Assembly (NCBI GenBank): GCA_035651155.1
Contig: DASRGG010000021.1
Span: 186,001-250,000 of the forward strand
DNA from: CF-39 sp035651155
Lineage (GTDB): Bacteria > Chloroflexota > Limnocylindria > P2-11E
Direction of reading: 5' to 3'
Length of the DNA: 64,000 nt
Made by a program: the position numbers and the translations under genes
Shown: positions 1 through 8,796 of the stretch, piece after piece
Position numbering within the stretch: position 1 is the first letter of the stretch
Layout of the letters: every line of letters starts with the position of its first letter
The notes under the pieces: generated by a model
The model's input: only the letters and a program-made list of their open reading frames with translations
Databases searched by the model: none
Told to the model about the DNA's origin: nothing

Positions 1-864
1 CCCGCCCCGCTGGACGATGGCGGCCAGGCGGGCCCAGCTGCCCACGTCGTGCCAGCCGATGTCCGCCGGCACGACCGCGACGTTCGCGGCCTTCTCCATG
101 ACGCCGTAGTCGATGGTCGTGCGGTCCGTCTCCTCCCACACCTCGGCGAGGACGGACTCGTAGCGCGGCGAGCCGACCGCGTCGGCGAGCGCGTCGATCA
201 CGCGCGCGGTGTTCGGCAGGTGCTCGCGGTAGGCGGCGATCACGTCCGCGACGCGCCACACGAACATCCCCGCGTTCCAGAAGTGGCCGCCCGCGGCGAG
301 CATCTTCTCCGCGGCCTCGCGCTTCGGCTTCTCGATGAAGCGCTTCACCGCGTGCACCGGCACCGGTCCGGTCACCGGGAGACGGTCGCCGGCCTCGATG
401 TAGCCGAAGCCCGTGTCCGGGCGCTCCGGCGCGACCCCGAGCGTCACCAGGTATCCCTGCTCGGCGGCGGCGGTGGCCGAGAGGAGGACGTCGCGGAACG
501 TCGAGCGCTTCTCGACCACATGGTCGGACGGCAGCACCGCGGCCACCGCGTCCGGGTCGAACGCGTAGAGCGCCGCCATGGCGAGGCCGATCGCCGCGGC
601 GTTGCCGCGCGGGTAGGGCTCGACGACGAGGTGGTCGGCGCGGAGCTCCGGCAGCTGCTCGTGGATGAGCGCGCCATGCTCGGGCGGCGCGACCGCGAAG
701 ATGCGCTCCGTCGGGACGATCTCGGCGATGCGGTCGACGGTCTCCTGCAACAGCGAGCGCTCGCCGACGAGATCGAGGAACTGCTTGGGGCGCGAGCGAC
801 GGGAGCGCGGCCAGAGGCGCGTGCCGGCGCCGCCGGACAGGATCAGCCCGTACAGGCGTGGCAA
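1..864 (-). CDS. manC: Mannose-1-phosphate guanylyltransferase, 3' end cut by window
   Basis: Makes GDP-mannose from mannose-1-phosphate and GTP in the cytosol, supplying polysaccharide and glycan synthesis. The first 288 residues are visible. The N-terminus carries the nucleotidyltransferase signature LSGGAGTRLWPRS followed by RPKQF, and FIEKPKRE, GHFWNAGMF and TTIDYGVMEK are further family motifs. The start is a TTG at 864 because an in-frame TAG (868-870, the trpS stop) lies two codons upstream and the conserved LYGLILSGG begins directly after it. The gene follows trpS by three bases, so the two are probably cotranscribed. The C-terminal part lies beyond base 1, so whether it is the short (about 350 residue) form or a longer bifunctional form cannot be told. 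Confidence 0.9.
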   Translation of the reverse strand, partial: MPRLYGLILSGGAGTRLWPRSRRSRPKQFLDLVGERSLLQETVDRIAEIVPTERIFAVAPPEHGALIHEQLPELRADHLVVEPYPRGNAAAIGLAMAALYAFDPDAVAAVLPSDHVVEKRSTFRDVLLSATAAAEQGYLVTLGVAPERPDTGFGYIEAGDRLPVTGPVPVHAVKRFIEKPKREAAEKMLAAGGHFWNAGMFVWRVADVIAAYREHLPNTARVIDALADAVGSPRYESVLAEVWEETDRTTIDYGVMEKAANVAVVPADIGWHDVGSWARLAAIVQRGG

Positions 865-867
865 CGC

Positions 868-1914
868 CTAGCGGCCGAAGTAGTCGAGCTTCATCGCGTG
901 ACGCACCTCGTGCAGCGTCTCGGTCGCCTCGCGCCGCGCGCGCTCGCTGCCCGCGGCGAGGATCTCGTCCACGATCCGCGGCTTCGCGGCGAACTCGGCG
1001 CGGCGGGCGCGGATCGGCGCGAGGAACGCCTCGAGCGCCGCGATCAGCCTCCGCTTCACCTCGACGTCGCTCACCGTTCCCTCGCGATAGCGCCGCTTCA
1101 GGTCCTCGACCTCGGCCTTGTCCGGGTTGAACGTGTCGTGATAGACGAAGACCGGGTTCCCCTCGACCGTGCCCGGGTCCGTCGCGCGGACGCGCTTGGG
1201 GTCCGTGTACATCTTCCTGACCTTGCGCTCGACGGTCTGCGGATCGTCGCGCAGGTAGATGGCGTTGTCGAGGCTCTTCCCCATCTTCTCGCGCCCGTCG
1301 GTGCCGGGGAGCAGGCCGACCTCCGGGATGAGCGGCTTCGGCTCCGGGAAGACCGGGGCGAAGAGCTCGTTGAACTTCCGCGCGATCTCGCGCGTCAGCT
1401 CGACGTGCGATTCCTGGTCCTTCCCCACCGGCACGAGATCGCCCTTCACGACGAGGATGTCCGCGGCCTGGAGGACCGGATAGCCCAGCAGGCCGTAGGT
1501 CGGCTCGCGCAGGCCGTGGTCGCGGAGCTGGTCCTTGAGCGTCGGGATGCGCTGCACGCGCGGCACCGAGACGAGCATCGAGAAGTACAGGTGCAGCTCG
1601 GGGATCTGCGGCACGAGCGACTGCAGGAAGTACGTGACCTTCTCCGGATCGACGCCGACCGCGAGGTTGTCGAGCACGTCGTCGCGGATGTTCCGCTCGA
1701 TCTCGGCCAGGCCCTCGAGCTTCGTCGTGAGCATGTGGTGGTCCGCGACGAGCAGGAATGTCTCGTACTCGTCCTGCAGGCGAACGCGGTTCGCGAGCGT
1801 GCCGACGTAGTTGCCCACGTGGAGCGGGCCGGTCGGGCGGTCGCCCGTCAGGATCCGCTTCCGCGTGCGCTTCGCGGGGACGCTCTGCCGCGGTGTGATC
1901 ATCTCTGCGGTCAT
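868..1914 (-). CDS. trpS: Tryptophanyl-tRNA synthetase
   Basis: Class I synthetase that charges tRNA-Trp. About 348 residues, the normal bacterial length. The HIGH motif appears as PLHVGNYVG near residue 30 and the KMSKS loop as KMGKSLDN near residue 205. GDLVPVGKDQESHVELTREIARKFN is the typical central region. ATG at 1914 overlaps the TGA of the upstream hydrolase (ATGA), which favours it over a second in-frame ATG at 1902. Longer upstream reading in this frame runs through the hydrolase gene and is not coding. It is followed by manC with a 3-base gap. Confidence 0.95.
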   Translation of the reverse strand: MTAEMITPRQSVPAKRTRKRILTGDRPTGPLHVGNYVGTLANRVRLQDEYETFLLVADHHMLTTKLEGLAEIERNIRDDVLDNLAVGVDPEKVTYFLQSLVPQIPELHLYFSMLVSVPRVQRIPTLKDQLRDHGLREPTYGLLGYPVLQAADILVVKGDLVPVGKDQESHVELTREIARKFNELFAPVFPEPKPLIPEVGLLPGTDGREKMGKSLDNAIYLRDDPQTVERKVRKMYTDPKRVRATDPGTVEGNPVFVYHDTFNPDKAEVEDLKRRYREGTVSDVEVKRRLIAALEAFLAPIRARRAEFAAKPRIVDEILAAGSERARREATETLHEVRHAMKLDYFGR

Positions 1915-2537
1915 GGGACCGTCGATGCTAGCGCCCGGGCCAGCTCGCCTGCGACCAGTCGTCCCGCCTCGTCGCGCTTCCCGACGAAGAAATGGTCGAC
2001 GCCCTTCACCTCCGCGATGCGCGCGCGCGGCAGCGCGCGGCGGAGCTCCTCCGCGGTGCCGAACTGGTCGTGCGCGGCGGCGACGATGAACGTGCCGTCC
2101 GGGACCGCCGGGAGCTCCTGCGGGGCGAGCCAGACCGAGCGCAGCGGCACGCCGACGAGCGCGATCCCGTTCGCGTGGCCGCCCTTCTCGATCCAGCGGA
2201 GCGTCGTGAGCGCGCCGAACGAATACGCGGCGACGCCGACCGGCAGCTCGGGGAACGTGTCGCGCGCGTGCGCGACGGCGTCGGCGACATCGCGCCACTC
2301 CTCGACGCCGCCGGTCCACTCGCCGTCGCTGGCGCCGACGCCGCGGAAGTTGAAGCGCAGGGCGTAGAAGCCGCGCGCCGCGATCGCGCGCGCGAGCGAC
2401 GCGACGAGCGGATTGCGCATCGTGCCGCCGTGCGTCGGCAGCGGGTGCGCGACGACGACGACCGCGCGCGGCTCGACGTCCGGGATCCGCAGAGTTGCCT
2501 CGAGCCGTCCGGCGACGCGAACCGCCTCTTCACGCAT
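1911..2537 (-). CDS. Small alpha/beta hydrolase, dienelactone-hydrolase-like
   Basis: 208 residues. It resembles the short alpha/beta hydrolases of COG2945: an oxyanion-region HPLPTHGGTMRN near residue 35, RFNFRGVGASDGEW, the nucleophile elbow AAYSFGAL (Ser near residue 104), an acid in AAAHDQFG and the catalytic His in GVDHFFVG. The substrate is unknown; members act on small esters or amides. The start is the ATG at 2537. The gene ends in an ATGA overlap with trpS, suggesting translational coupling, although no functional link between the two is obvious. The 139 bases upstream (2538-2676) hold no gene I can see. Confidence 0.8.
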   Translation of the reverse strand: MREEAVRVAGRLEATLRIPDVEPRAVVVVAHPLPTHGGTMRNPLVASLARAIAARGFYALRFNFRGVGASDGEWTGGVEEWRDVADAVAHARDTFPELPVGVAAYSFGALTTLRWIEKGGHANGIALVGVPLRSVWLAPQELPAVPDGTFIVAAAHDQFGTAEELRRALPRARIAEVKGVDHFFVGKRDEAGRLVAGELARALASTVP

Positions 2538-2676
2538 GCAGACGAGTGTCCCATCCCGCGCCGGTACCGTGCCGGCACGCGGGATCGCGCGCGCTCGACG
2601 CCGAATTCGCGGAGCCGCTCCACGTCGACCCGCCGCCGCCCGGTACGCCGAGGGGAACGCCGCCGAAGCGGGCGCG

Positions 2677-4455
2677 CTACGGGCCCATGTGGCGCCGGAA
2701 GAACGCGAGCACCTTCGGATACGCGTCCGCGCGGTTCTTCGCCTTCGCGAGCGAATGCCCCTCGTCCTCGTAGCGGAGGTACTCGACGTCGCGACCCTTC
2801 GCCCGCAGCGCCGCGACGATCTGCTCGGTCTCCCCGATCGGGACGCGCGGGTCGTTCGCGCCGTGGATGAACATGATCGGCGCGCGTATGGCGTCGAGCT
2901 TCGTGATCGGCGAGATCGACACGAGGAAGTCGCGATCCTTCTCCGGATCGCCGTACTCGGCGGCGCGCAGCGGTCGGCGCCACGCGTCGGTGTGCTCGAA
3001 GAACGTGAGGAAGTTCGCGATCCCGTACACGTCGACCGCCGCGGCCCAGCCGCGCTCGGGGAAGAACGCGACCGCCGCGAGCGCCAGGTAGCCGCCATAG
3101 GACTGGCCCATCACGCCGATCTTGTCGCGCGGCGCGACGCCCGAGTCGGCGAGCCAGGCGGCCGCGGCGTCGAGATCGCGTACCGAGTCCATACGCAGAC
3201 GCACGTCGTCGAGGGCCTGGTAGGCCCTACCGTATCCGGTCGACCCGCGCACGTTCGGCTGGAGCACGCTGAAGCCGCTCGCGACGAACGCGACCGTGCG
3301 CGGATTCCAGAGCGGGCGCGCCTGGCCTTCGGGTCCGCCGTGGACCTCGATGATCGTGGGCCGCGACGCATGCTGCGCACCGCGCGGCGTCAGCAGGAAC
3401 CCCGGGATGCGCCGCCCGTCGAACGTCGGCCATTCCACGAGCCGCGCTTGCGGGAGGCCGTCGGCGGATATCCCGTCCATGAGCGGTCGCACGAGCTCGC
3501 GCATGCGCTCGCCACGGCGGCCGACGTAGATCGTCGACGGCGCGTCGTAGCGCGCCCACGCGACCGCGATCGTCTCGCCCTCGAGCGCGAGGCTGTCGCC
3601 GACGAGGTCGGTCGCGAGGGCGCCCGCCGGCAGACCGGCGACGGTCTCGTCGCGCTCGCCCTCGCGGAGGTGGATCTCCGATAGGCCGTCCACGTTCAGC
3701 GCGTACGCGGCGAGGCGTCCGCTCGCATGCGCCTCCTCGACGTCGTGCTCCGGCGTGACGAGCCGGCGGAGCGTGCCGTCAAGGCCGATCGTCGCGAGGC
3801 CGATGAAGTCGCGATCGCGGTCGCTCTCGACGATCAGTCCGCCCGGCACCGCGGCGACGACGCGGTGCAGCGCCGCGGGCTCGTCGGGCGTGAGACGGCG
3901 GGACGCCCCATCGGGAGCCACGAGGACGAGGTCGTGTCGATCGTTGCGTCCGCGGTTGGCCGTCACGACGATCGACCCGTCCGGGAGCGGCGTCGCGTCG
4001 AAGGCCGTGCCGTCGTGCCGGTAGAGCATGCGCGGCGCTTCGCCATTCGCCGGATACATCCAGAGATCGAAGTAGCGCGCGTCGCGGATGTTCGCGAGGA
4101 CGAGGATCTCGCGGCCGTCCGGCGTCCACGCCCGGAGGTGGTGGATGCGGTCGTCGCGCTCGCTCAGGCGCCGCGGGTTCGCGCCGTCGGCGTCCATGAC
4201 CCACAGCTGCCACTTCTCGTCGCCGCCGGTATCCGCCGCGTACGCGATGCGCCGGCCGTCCGGCGAGATGCGGTGCGCGCCGACGCGGTCGCGGTCGAAG
4301 GTCAGCCGCGTCGCCGCGCCGCCCGCGACCGGCACCCGCCAGAGCTGTGGCGACCCGGTGACGTCGCTGACGTAGCAGAGCCAGCGCTCGTCCGGCGCGA
4401 TGCGCACGCGCGTCGCGCCGCGCGCGTCGAGGATGCGGGCGAGCGATGCGGGCAC
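2677..4455 (-). CDS. S9 family prolyl-oligopeptidase-like serine peptidase
   Basis: 592 residues in two parts. Residues 1-330 form repeated beta-propeller-like blades with TolB/DPP-type signatures (APDERWLCYVSD, SPDGRRIAYAAD, TPDGREILVLAN). The C-terminal part is an alpha/beta hydrolase with the nucleophile in GVMGQSYGGYLAL, the acid in HGANDPRVPIGE and the His in YEDEGHSLAKAKNR. Such enzymes cleave short peptides or acyl-amino acids. No signal peptide is seen, so it is probably cytosolic. The start is taken as the GTG at 4455. It lies just downstream of dprA (gap 20 bases) on the same strand. Confidence 0.9.
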   Translation of the reverse strand: MPASLARILDARGATRVRIAPDERWLCYVSDVTGSPQLWRVPVAGGAATRLTFDRDRVGAHRISPDGRRIAYAADTGGDEKWQLWVMDADGANPRRLSERDDRIHHLRAWTPDGREILVLANIRDARYFDLWMYPANGEAPRMLYRHDGTAFDATPLPDGSIVVTANRGRNDRHDLVLVAPDGASRRLTPDEPAALHRVVAAVPGGLIVESDRDRDFIGLATIGLDGTLRRLVTPEHDVEEAHASGRLAAYALNVDGLSEIHLREGERDETVAGLPAGALATDLVGDSLALEGETIAVAWARYDAPSTIYVGRRGERMRELVRPLMDGISADGLPQARLVEWPTFDGRRIPGFLLTPRGAQHASRPTIIEVHGGPEGQARPLWNPRTVAFVASGFSVLQPNVRGSTGYGRAYQALDDVRLRMDSVRDLDAAAAWLADSGVAPRDKIGVMGQSYGGYLALAAVAFFPERGWAAAVDVYGIANFLTFFEHTDAWRRPLRAAEYGDPEKDRDFLVSISPITKLDAIRAPIMFIHGANDPRVPIGETEQIVAALRAKGRDVEYLRYEDEGHSLAKAKNRADAYPKVLAFFRRHMGP

Positions 4456-4475
4456 CCGCCGAGTGTGCCAGCCCG

Positions 4476-5300
4476 CTAGGTCCGGCGCAGTCGTCCGTCG
4501 GGCAGCGCCGCGAGCTCGCCGCGCACGAGGAGCAGCGCGACGCGCGACGCGAGCGTGGAGCGATCCGCGCGCATGCGGCGCGCGAGCTCGTCGATCCCGA
4601 GGGGGCCGTCGCGCAGCGCGTCGAGCACGGGCTCAGTCGCGCGCGATGCCGCCGGGCCGCCGCCGAGCAGCTCGCGCACGCTCGTCAGGGCGCGGGCCCG
4701 GCCGGTCGCGATCAGCCGGTTCGCGCCCGCGGACGCCGACGAGCCCCACGGACCTGGGACGGCGTACACGGGCCGCCCGATGGCGCGGGCCTCCTCCGCG
4801 GTGATGAGCGCGCCGGAGACCTCTCCGGCCTCTACGACCACGACCGCGCCGGCGAGCGCCGCGATCGTCGCGTTGCGCTTCGCGAACGTCCAGCGCTGGG
4901 CGGCGAGGGGCGCCGCGAACTGCGACACCAGCGCGCCGTGCTCGCGGATGCGCGGGACGAGCGGGCGCCGGCGCCCGCGGACGGTCGCGACGAAGAGCGG
5001 GATCGACTCGCCGACGACCGCGATCGTCCGCCCGCCGCCGTCGAGCGCGCCGCGGTGCGCCGCGCTGTCGATCCCCTGCGCGAAGCCCGAGACCACGACG
5101 GCGCCGCCCGCCGCGCACGCGAGCGCGACCTCGCGAGCCACGCGCTCGCCGTAGCCGGTCATGCGGCGCGTCCCCACGATCGCGATCGCGGGCGCCTCGA
5201 GCGTCGTCGGGTCGCCGTCGACCCAGATCTCGTCCGGTGGGTGCGCGAGGTCGCGCAGCCGCGCGGGATAGCGCGGGTCGCCGCGTCCGAGCGCGATCAC
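4476..5300 (-). CDS. dprA: DNA-processing protein DprA
   Basis: Loads RecA onto incoming single-stranded DNA during natural transformation. 274 residues: a Rossmann-like DprA core starting near residue 10 (DPRYPARLRDL, AIAIVGTRRMTGYGERVAREVA, VVSGFAQGIDSAAHRGAL, RNATIAALAGAVVVVEA, GRPVYAVPGPW) and a C-terminal winged-helix segment from about residue 215 (VLDALRDGPLGIDELARRM). The N-terminal SAM-like domain of longer homologues is absent. GTG at 5300 overlaps the comM stop in a GTGA. A much longer reading of this frame upstream is the shadow of comM. Confidence 0.92.
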   Translation of the reverse strand: MIALGRGDPRYPARLRDLAHPPDEIWVDGDPTTLEAPAIAIVGTRRMTGYGERVAREVALACAAGGAVVVSGFAQGIDSAAHRGALDGGGRTIAVVGESIPLFVATVRGRRRPLVPRIREHGALVSQFAAPLAAQRWTFAKRNATIAALAGAVVVVEAGEVSGALITAEEARAIGRPVYAVPGPWGSSASAGANRLIATGRARALTSVRELLGGGPAASRATEPVLDALRDGPLGIDELARRMRADRSTLASRVALLLVRGELAALPDGRLRRT

Positions 5301-6829
5301 GCCGCGCCGCGCAGCAGCAGCGCGAGCGCGAGATCCCCGCCGCGGATGCGCTCGCTCGCCGCGAGGTCGGCGACGGTGCGCGCGACGCGCAGCACCCGGT
5401 GGACGCCGCGTGCCGACAGCCGGCGCGAGCGCATCGCCTCGCGCGCGAGCGCGTCGGCGTCGTCGTCGAGGCCGCAATGCGTGCGCACCTCCGCGACGGT
5501 CAGCTCCGCGTTCGTCCGTCTTCCGGTGCCGCCCAAGCGCGACCGCATCCGCTCGCGCGCGGCGAGCACGCGCTCGCGCACGTCCCGCGTCCGCTCCCGG
5601 CCGCGCTCGCGCAGCTCCTCGTACGCCAGCCGCGGGACGTGGACGCGCAGGTCGATCCGATCCATCAGCGGTCCCGAGAGGCGTGCGTGGTAGCGCTCGA
5701 CGGCGTCGGGCAGGCAGGTGCACGGCGCGGCGGCGTCCCCGGCGTGCCCGCAGGGGCAGGGGTTCATCGCCGCGACGAGCGTGACCCGCGCCGGATACGT
5801 CGCCGCGGCCGCGGCGCGCGACAGCGTGATCGACCCCTCTTCGAGCGGCTCGCGCAGCGTGTCGAGCACGTGACGCGAGAATTCCGGGAGCTCGTCGAGG
5901 AAGAGCGCACCCGCGTGCGCGAGGCTGACCTCGCCCGGTCGAGGCGGCGATCCACCACCCACGAGCGCGAGATGTGAAGCGGTGTGGTGCGGCGCGCGGA
6001 ACGGACGCGCCGCGAGGAGCGGCCGCGCGGGATCGACGAGCCCGGCGACGCTGTGCACCGCGCTCGCGACGACGGCCTCGTCGGCATCGAGCGGCGGCAG
6101 CAGGCCGGGCAGCGCTCGCGCGAGCAGGGTCTTCCCCGTCCCGGGCGGTCCGATGAGCAGCAGGCTGTGCGCCCCGGCGGCGGCGATCTCGAGCGCACGC
6201 TTCGGCGTCTCGTGACCCGCGATGTCCGCGAGATCCACCGCCGGGCGCGCCGGGATCGCCGGTGGCGGCACCGGTGTCGGCGCCAGTCTCGTGACGCCCG
6301 CGATGTGCGCCACGGCGTCGCGCAGCGTCGCGACGCCCACCGCACGCGCTCCGGCGGCCGCGGCCTCCGCCGCGTTCTCCTCGGAGCAGAGGACGTCGGT
6401 CACCCCCGCGCCGATCGCCCCCCGCACGCGCGGCATGACTCCGCGGACGGGGCGCACGGCGCCATCCAGGGCGAGCTCGCCCAGGCATAGCGTGCCGGGA
6501 TCGCGCGCGAGCTGGCCCGTCGCGCGGAGCACGCCAAGCGCGATCGCGAGGTCGAAGCCGCTCCCTTCCTTCCGGCGCTCCGCCGGCGCCAGGTTCGCGA
6601 CGACGCGTCGCAGCGGGAACTCGAACCCCGAGTTCCGCACCGCGGCGCGGACGCGCTCGCGCGCCTCGGAGACCGCGGCGTCGGGCAGGCCCACGACGGA
6701 GAAGGCGGGCAGCCCGTTCGCGACGTCGACCTCGACGGTGACGAGCGCGGCTTCGAGGCCCCACAGGGCCGAGGACGTGACGCGCGCGACGCTCGTCGCG
6801 GCGGGCGGCGCGATCGTCATCCGGCGCAC
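5297..6829 (-). CDS. comM: ComM/YifB-type Mg-chelatase-like AAA+ ATPase
   Basis: 510 residues. The N-terminal Lon-protease-like fold of the family (residues 10-180, GLPAFSVVGLPDAAVSEARERVRAA) precedes an AAA+ Mg-chelatase domain with Walker A GPPGTGKTLLARALPG, Walker B ALFLDELPEF, and the four-cysteine insert around NPCPCGHAGD...CTC. ComM is a hexameric helicase that promotes branch migration during transformation, which fits its coupling to dprA. Start GTG 6829; an ATG three codons in (6820) is an equal alternative. The gene is divergent from the glycosyltransferase at 6904, so its promoter must lie in the 74-base gap. Confidence 0.93.
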   Translation of the reverse strand: MRRMTIAPPAATSVARVTSSALWGLEAALVTVEVDVANGLPAFSVVGLPDAAVSEARERVRAAVRNSGFEFPLRRVVANLAPAERRKEGSGFDLAIALGVLRATGQLARDPGTLCLGELALDGAVRPVRGVMPRVRGAIGAGVTDVLCSEENAAEAAAAGARAVGVATLRDAVAHIAGVTRLAPTPVPPPAIPARPAVDLADIAGHETPKRALEIAAAGAHSLLLIGPPGTGKTLLARALPGLLPPLDADEAVVASAVHSVAGLVDPARPLLAARPFRAPHHTASHLALVGGGSPPRPGEVSLAHAGALFLDELPEFSRHVLDTLREPLEEGSITLSRAAAAATYPARVTLVAAMNPCPCGHAGDAAAPCTCLPDAVERYHARLSGPLMDRIDLRVHVPRLAYEELRERGRERTRDVRERVLAARERMRSRLGGTGRRTNAELTVAEVRTHCGLDDDADALAREAMRSRRLSARGVHRVLRVARTVADLAASERIRGGDLALALLLRGAA

Positions 6830-6903
6830 GCTCGCCGCGTGCCGCCCTCGCGCCGATGGGACCCGCGGACGGTACGTGAGTACCGTCGGGCAGACTACGC
6901 GCG

Positions 6904-8397
6904 ATGTCCTGGCGCATCGCGCTCCTGCTCTTCGCGCTCGGCATCCTCACGCGGCTGCCGTTCCAGACCGAGAACCTCTGGGCCCACGACTCGGTGCTCT
7001 ACGAGCGCGCCATCCAGCGCTTCGACCCGCTCGACCAGCGGCCGCAGGCGCCGGGGTACCTGTACTACGTGCTCGTCATCCGGGCGCTCGACGCGCTCGC
7101 CGGCGACGCGAATCGCGCGATGACGCTCGTGAGCCTCGTCGCGGCTGCCGCCGCGGTCGCGCTGCTGTACCTCCTCGCCGCGAGCCTCTACGACGAGCGC
7201 ACCGCGCGCATCAGCGCTCTCCTCCTCCTCTCGGCGGTCACGTTCTGGGCGTACGGCGGGATCGCGTATCCGTACACGCTCCTCGCGGCGCTCTCCATCG
7301 GGTGCGCCCTGGTCTTCTGGCGTGCCGCGACGTCACGGCGCGCGCGCGACCTCCTGGCGGCCTCCGCGCTCTGGGGCGTCGCCATCGGGTTCCGGAGCGA
7401 CCTCGCGGTGTTCGTCGCGCCGCTCTGGCTGGTCGCGGCGTGGGGCATGCCGCTCGTCGTCGCCGGCGCCGCGGCGGTCGTCGTCGCGGCACTGATCGGT
7501 GCGTGGTACGTCGCGAGCGCGGCCGCCGACGGTGGCGTCGCGCGATTCGCCGAGGCCCTGCGCGTCCAGGGGCAATTCGTGGACGAGCGCTACAGCGTCT
7601 TCGGCACGAACGGCCTCGCGGCGCTCTACGCGAACGTCCACGAGCTCGCGCGCTTCCTCGGGCGCGGCTTGTATTTCCTCGCGCCGCTCCTCGCCGTCGT
7701 GCCGCTGTCGCCCTCCGCGCGGCGCATCGAGCTCGCGGATCGCCGGCGCGCGCTCTTCCTCGGGCTGTGGGCCCTCACGCCGCTCGCGATCTACGTCCCG
7801 ATCCACTCCGGCGAGTACGGCTACGTGTTCAGCATGATGCCCGGACTCTGCGTGTTCGCCGCGCGCGGCGCGATCGGGCTCGCGCGGGGTCTGCGGGTAC
7901 CGCGCGCACTCCCGTGGCTGGTCGGTGCCGTCGTCCTCGCGAACGCCGCCGTGTTCCTGATGAGCGACACGCCGCTCTCCGCGCATGACGTCATCCGCAG
8001 GGATCGGGGCGTGACCGAGAAGGTCGCATACCTCGCCCGCCCCGACCTCAAGGGATCGAAGCTCCTCGCGGCATACGACTTCCTCGTCGCCGACCGGTAC
8101 GCCCTGCTTGGAGACCCGCCGCATCATCCCGCGCCCGGGGGGCCGAGCAGCATCCGCGGCTACGACCCGGCGGATCCGCCCTTCGACTTCGTGTTCCCCG
8201 AGCATCCGTGTGATGTGCCCGGGCTCGCGGACTGCGCGGACGCTCCGGTCCTCGTCGTCTGGGACGACCTCATCCGAGTCCACGGCGCCGGCTGGCAGAC
8301 GGTCGCGATGCCGCATGGCACGACGCTACGGATCGCTCGCGACATGGCCGGCGTCCGGGTGCACGTCGACGGGCTGGACGTAACGCTCGCGCGCTAA
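6904..8397 (+). CDS. GT-C type membrane glycosyltransferase-like protein
   Basis: 497 residues with an N-terminal hydrophobic helix (RIALLLFALGIL), a first extracellular loop carrying an acidic site (ENLWAHDSVLYERAIQRFDP) and LDQRPQAPGYLYY, then 8-10 predicted membrane segments and a hydrophilic C-terminal region from about residue 370. This layout is that of PMT/ArnT-like GT-C enzymes, which transfer sugars from polyprenyl-phosphate donors outside the membrane. The acceptor cannot be inferred. The second half contains GEYGYVFSMMPGL, a periplasmic or extracellular loop. It ends in a 4-base convergent overlap with yraN. Confidence 0.72.
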   Translation: MSWRIALLLFALGILTRLPFQTENLWAHDSVLYERAIQRFDPLDQRPQAPGYLYYVLVIRALDALAGDANRAMTLVSLVAAAAAVALLYLLAASLYDERTARISALLLLSAVTFWAYGGIAYPYTLLAALSIGCALVFWRAATSRRARDLLAASALWGVAIGFRSDLAVFVAPLWLVAAWGMPLVVAGAAAVVVAALIGAWYVASAAADGGVARFAEALRVQGQFVDERYSVFGTNGLAALYANVHELARFLGRGLYFLAPLLAVVPLSPSARRIELADRRRALFLGLWALTPLAIYVPIHSGEYGYVFSMMPGLCVFAARGAIGLARGLRVPRALPWLVGAVVLANAAVFLMSDTPLSAHDVIRRDRGVTEKVAYLARPDLKGSKLLAAYDFLVADRYALLGDPPHHPAPGGPSSIRGYDPADPPFDFVFPEHPCDVPGLADCADAPVLVVWDDLIRVHGAGWQTVAMPHGTTLRIARDMAGVRVHVDGLDVTLAR

Positions 8398-8747
8398 CCA
8401 ACTTCGACTGGCAGCAGCTCCACCGACGTTCCGTCCTCGCTCACGGTGAGGGCCGCGACGAGGATGCGCCACGGGACGCGACGCTCGCCGCGCCGCGCGA
8501 GCCAGGATTCCGCGAGCACGGCGAGGCGCTCGGCTTTGCGACGGTCGACCGCCTCGAGCGCCGCGACGAACGAGCCCGCGCGGCGCGTCTTCACCTCGAT
8601 GAACGCGTAGCCCGCGGCGTCGAGGCAGACGAGGTCGATCTCGCCGATGCGCGTGCGCACGTTCCGCGCGACCACGCGCATCCCGCGACGCGCGAGCTCG
8701 CGCTCGGCAAGGTGTTCGCCGGCGAGCCCGAGGACGCGTCGATCCAC
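8394..8747 (-). CDS. yraN: YraN/UPF0102 family endonuclease-like protein
   Basis: 117 residues, the usual size. It has the PD-(D/E)xK-like core: LAGEHLAERELARRGMRVVARNVR, then GEIDLVCLDAAGYAFIEVKTRR, where the Asp of EIDLV and the E-x-K of FIEVKTR are the predicted metal site. The family resembles Holliday-junction resolvases, but its biochemical role is not settled. Start GTG at 8747. In many genomes yraN sits beside rnhB or comM/dprA; here comM-dprA lie just beyond the oppositely oriented glycosyltransferase. Confidence 0.9.
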   Translation of the reverse strand: MDRRVLGLAGEHLAERELARRGMRVVARNVRTRIGEIDLVCLDAAGYAFIEVKTRRAGSFVAALEAVDRRKAERLAVLAESWLARRGERRVPWRILVAALTVSEDGTSVELLPVEVG

Positions 8748-8796
8748 GCACGGTGATCGACCGCCGCTTGCGCCGCGCCGCCGGCCACGCGGCGAG

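Noticed and set aside
5301..6950. Upstream extension of the dprA frame through comM
   Set aside because: The extension has no conserved motif and overlaps the well-supported ComM frame; the GTG at 5300 coupled to the comM stop is the natural start.
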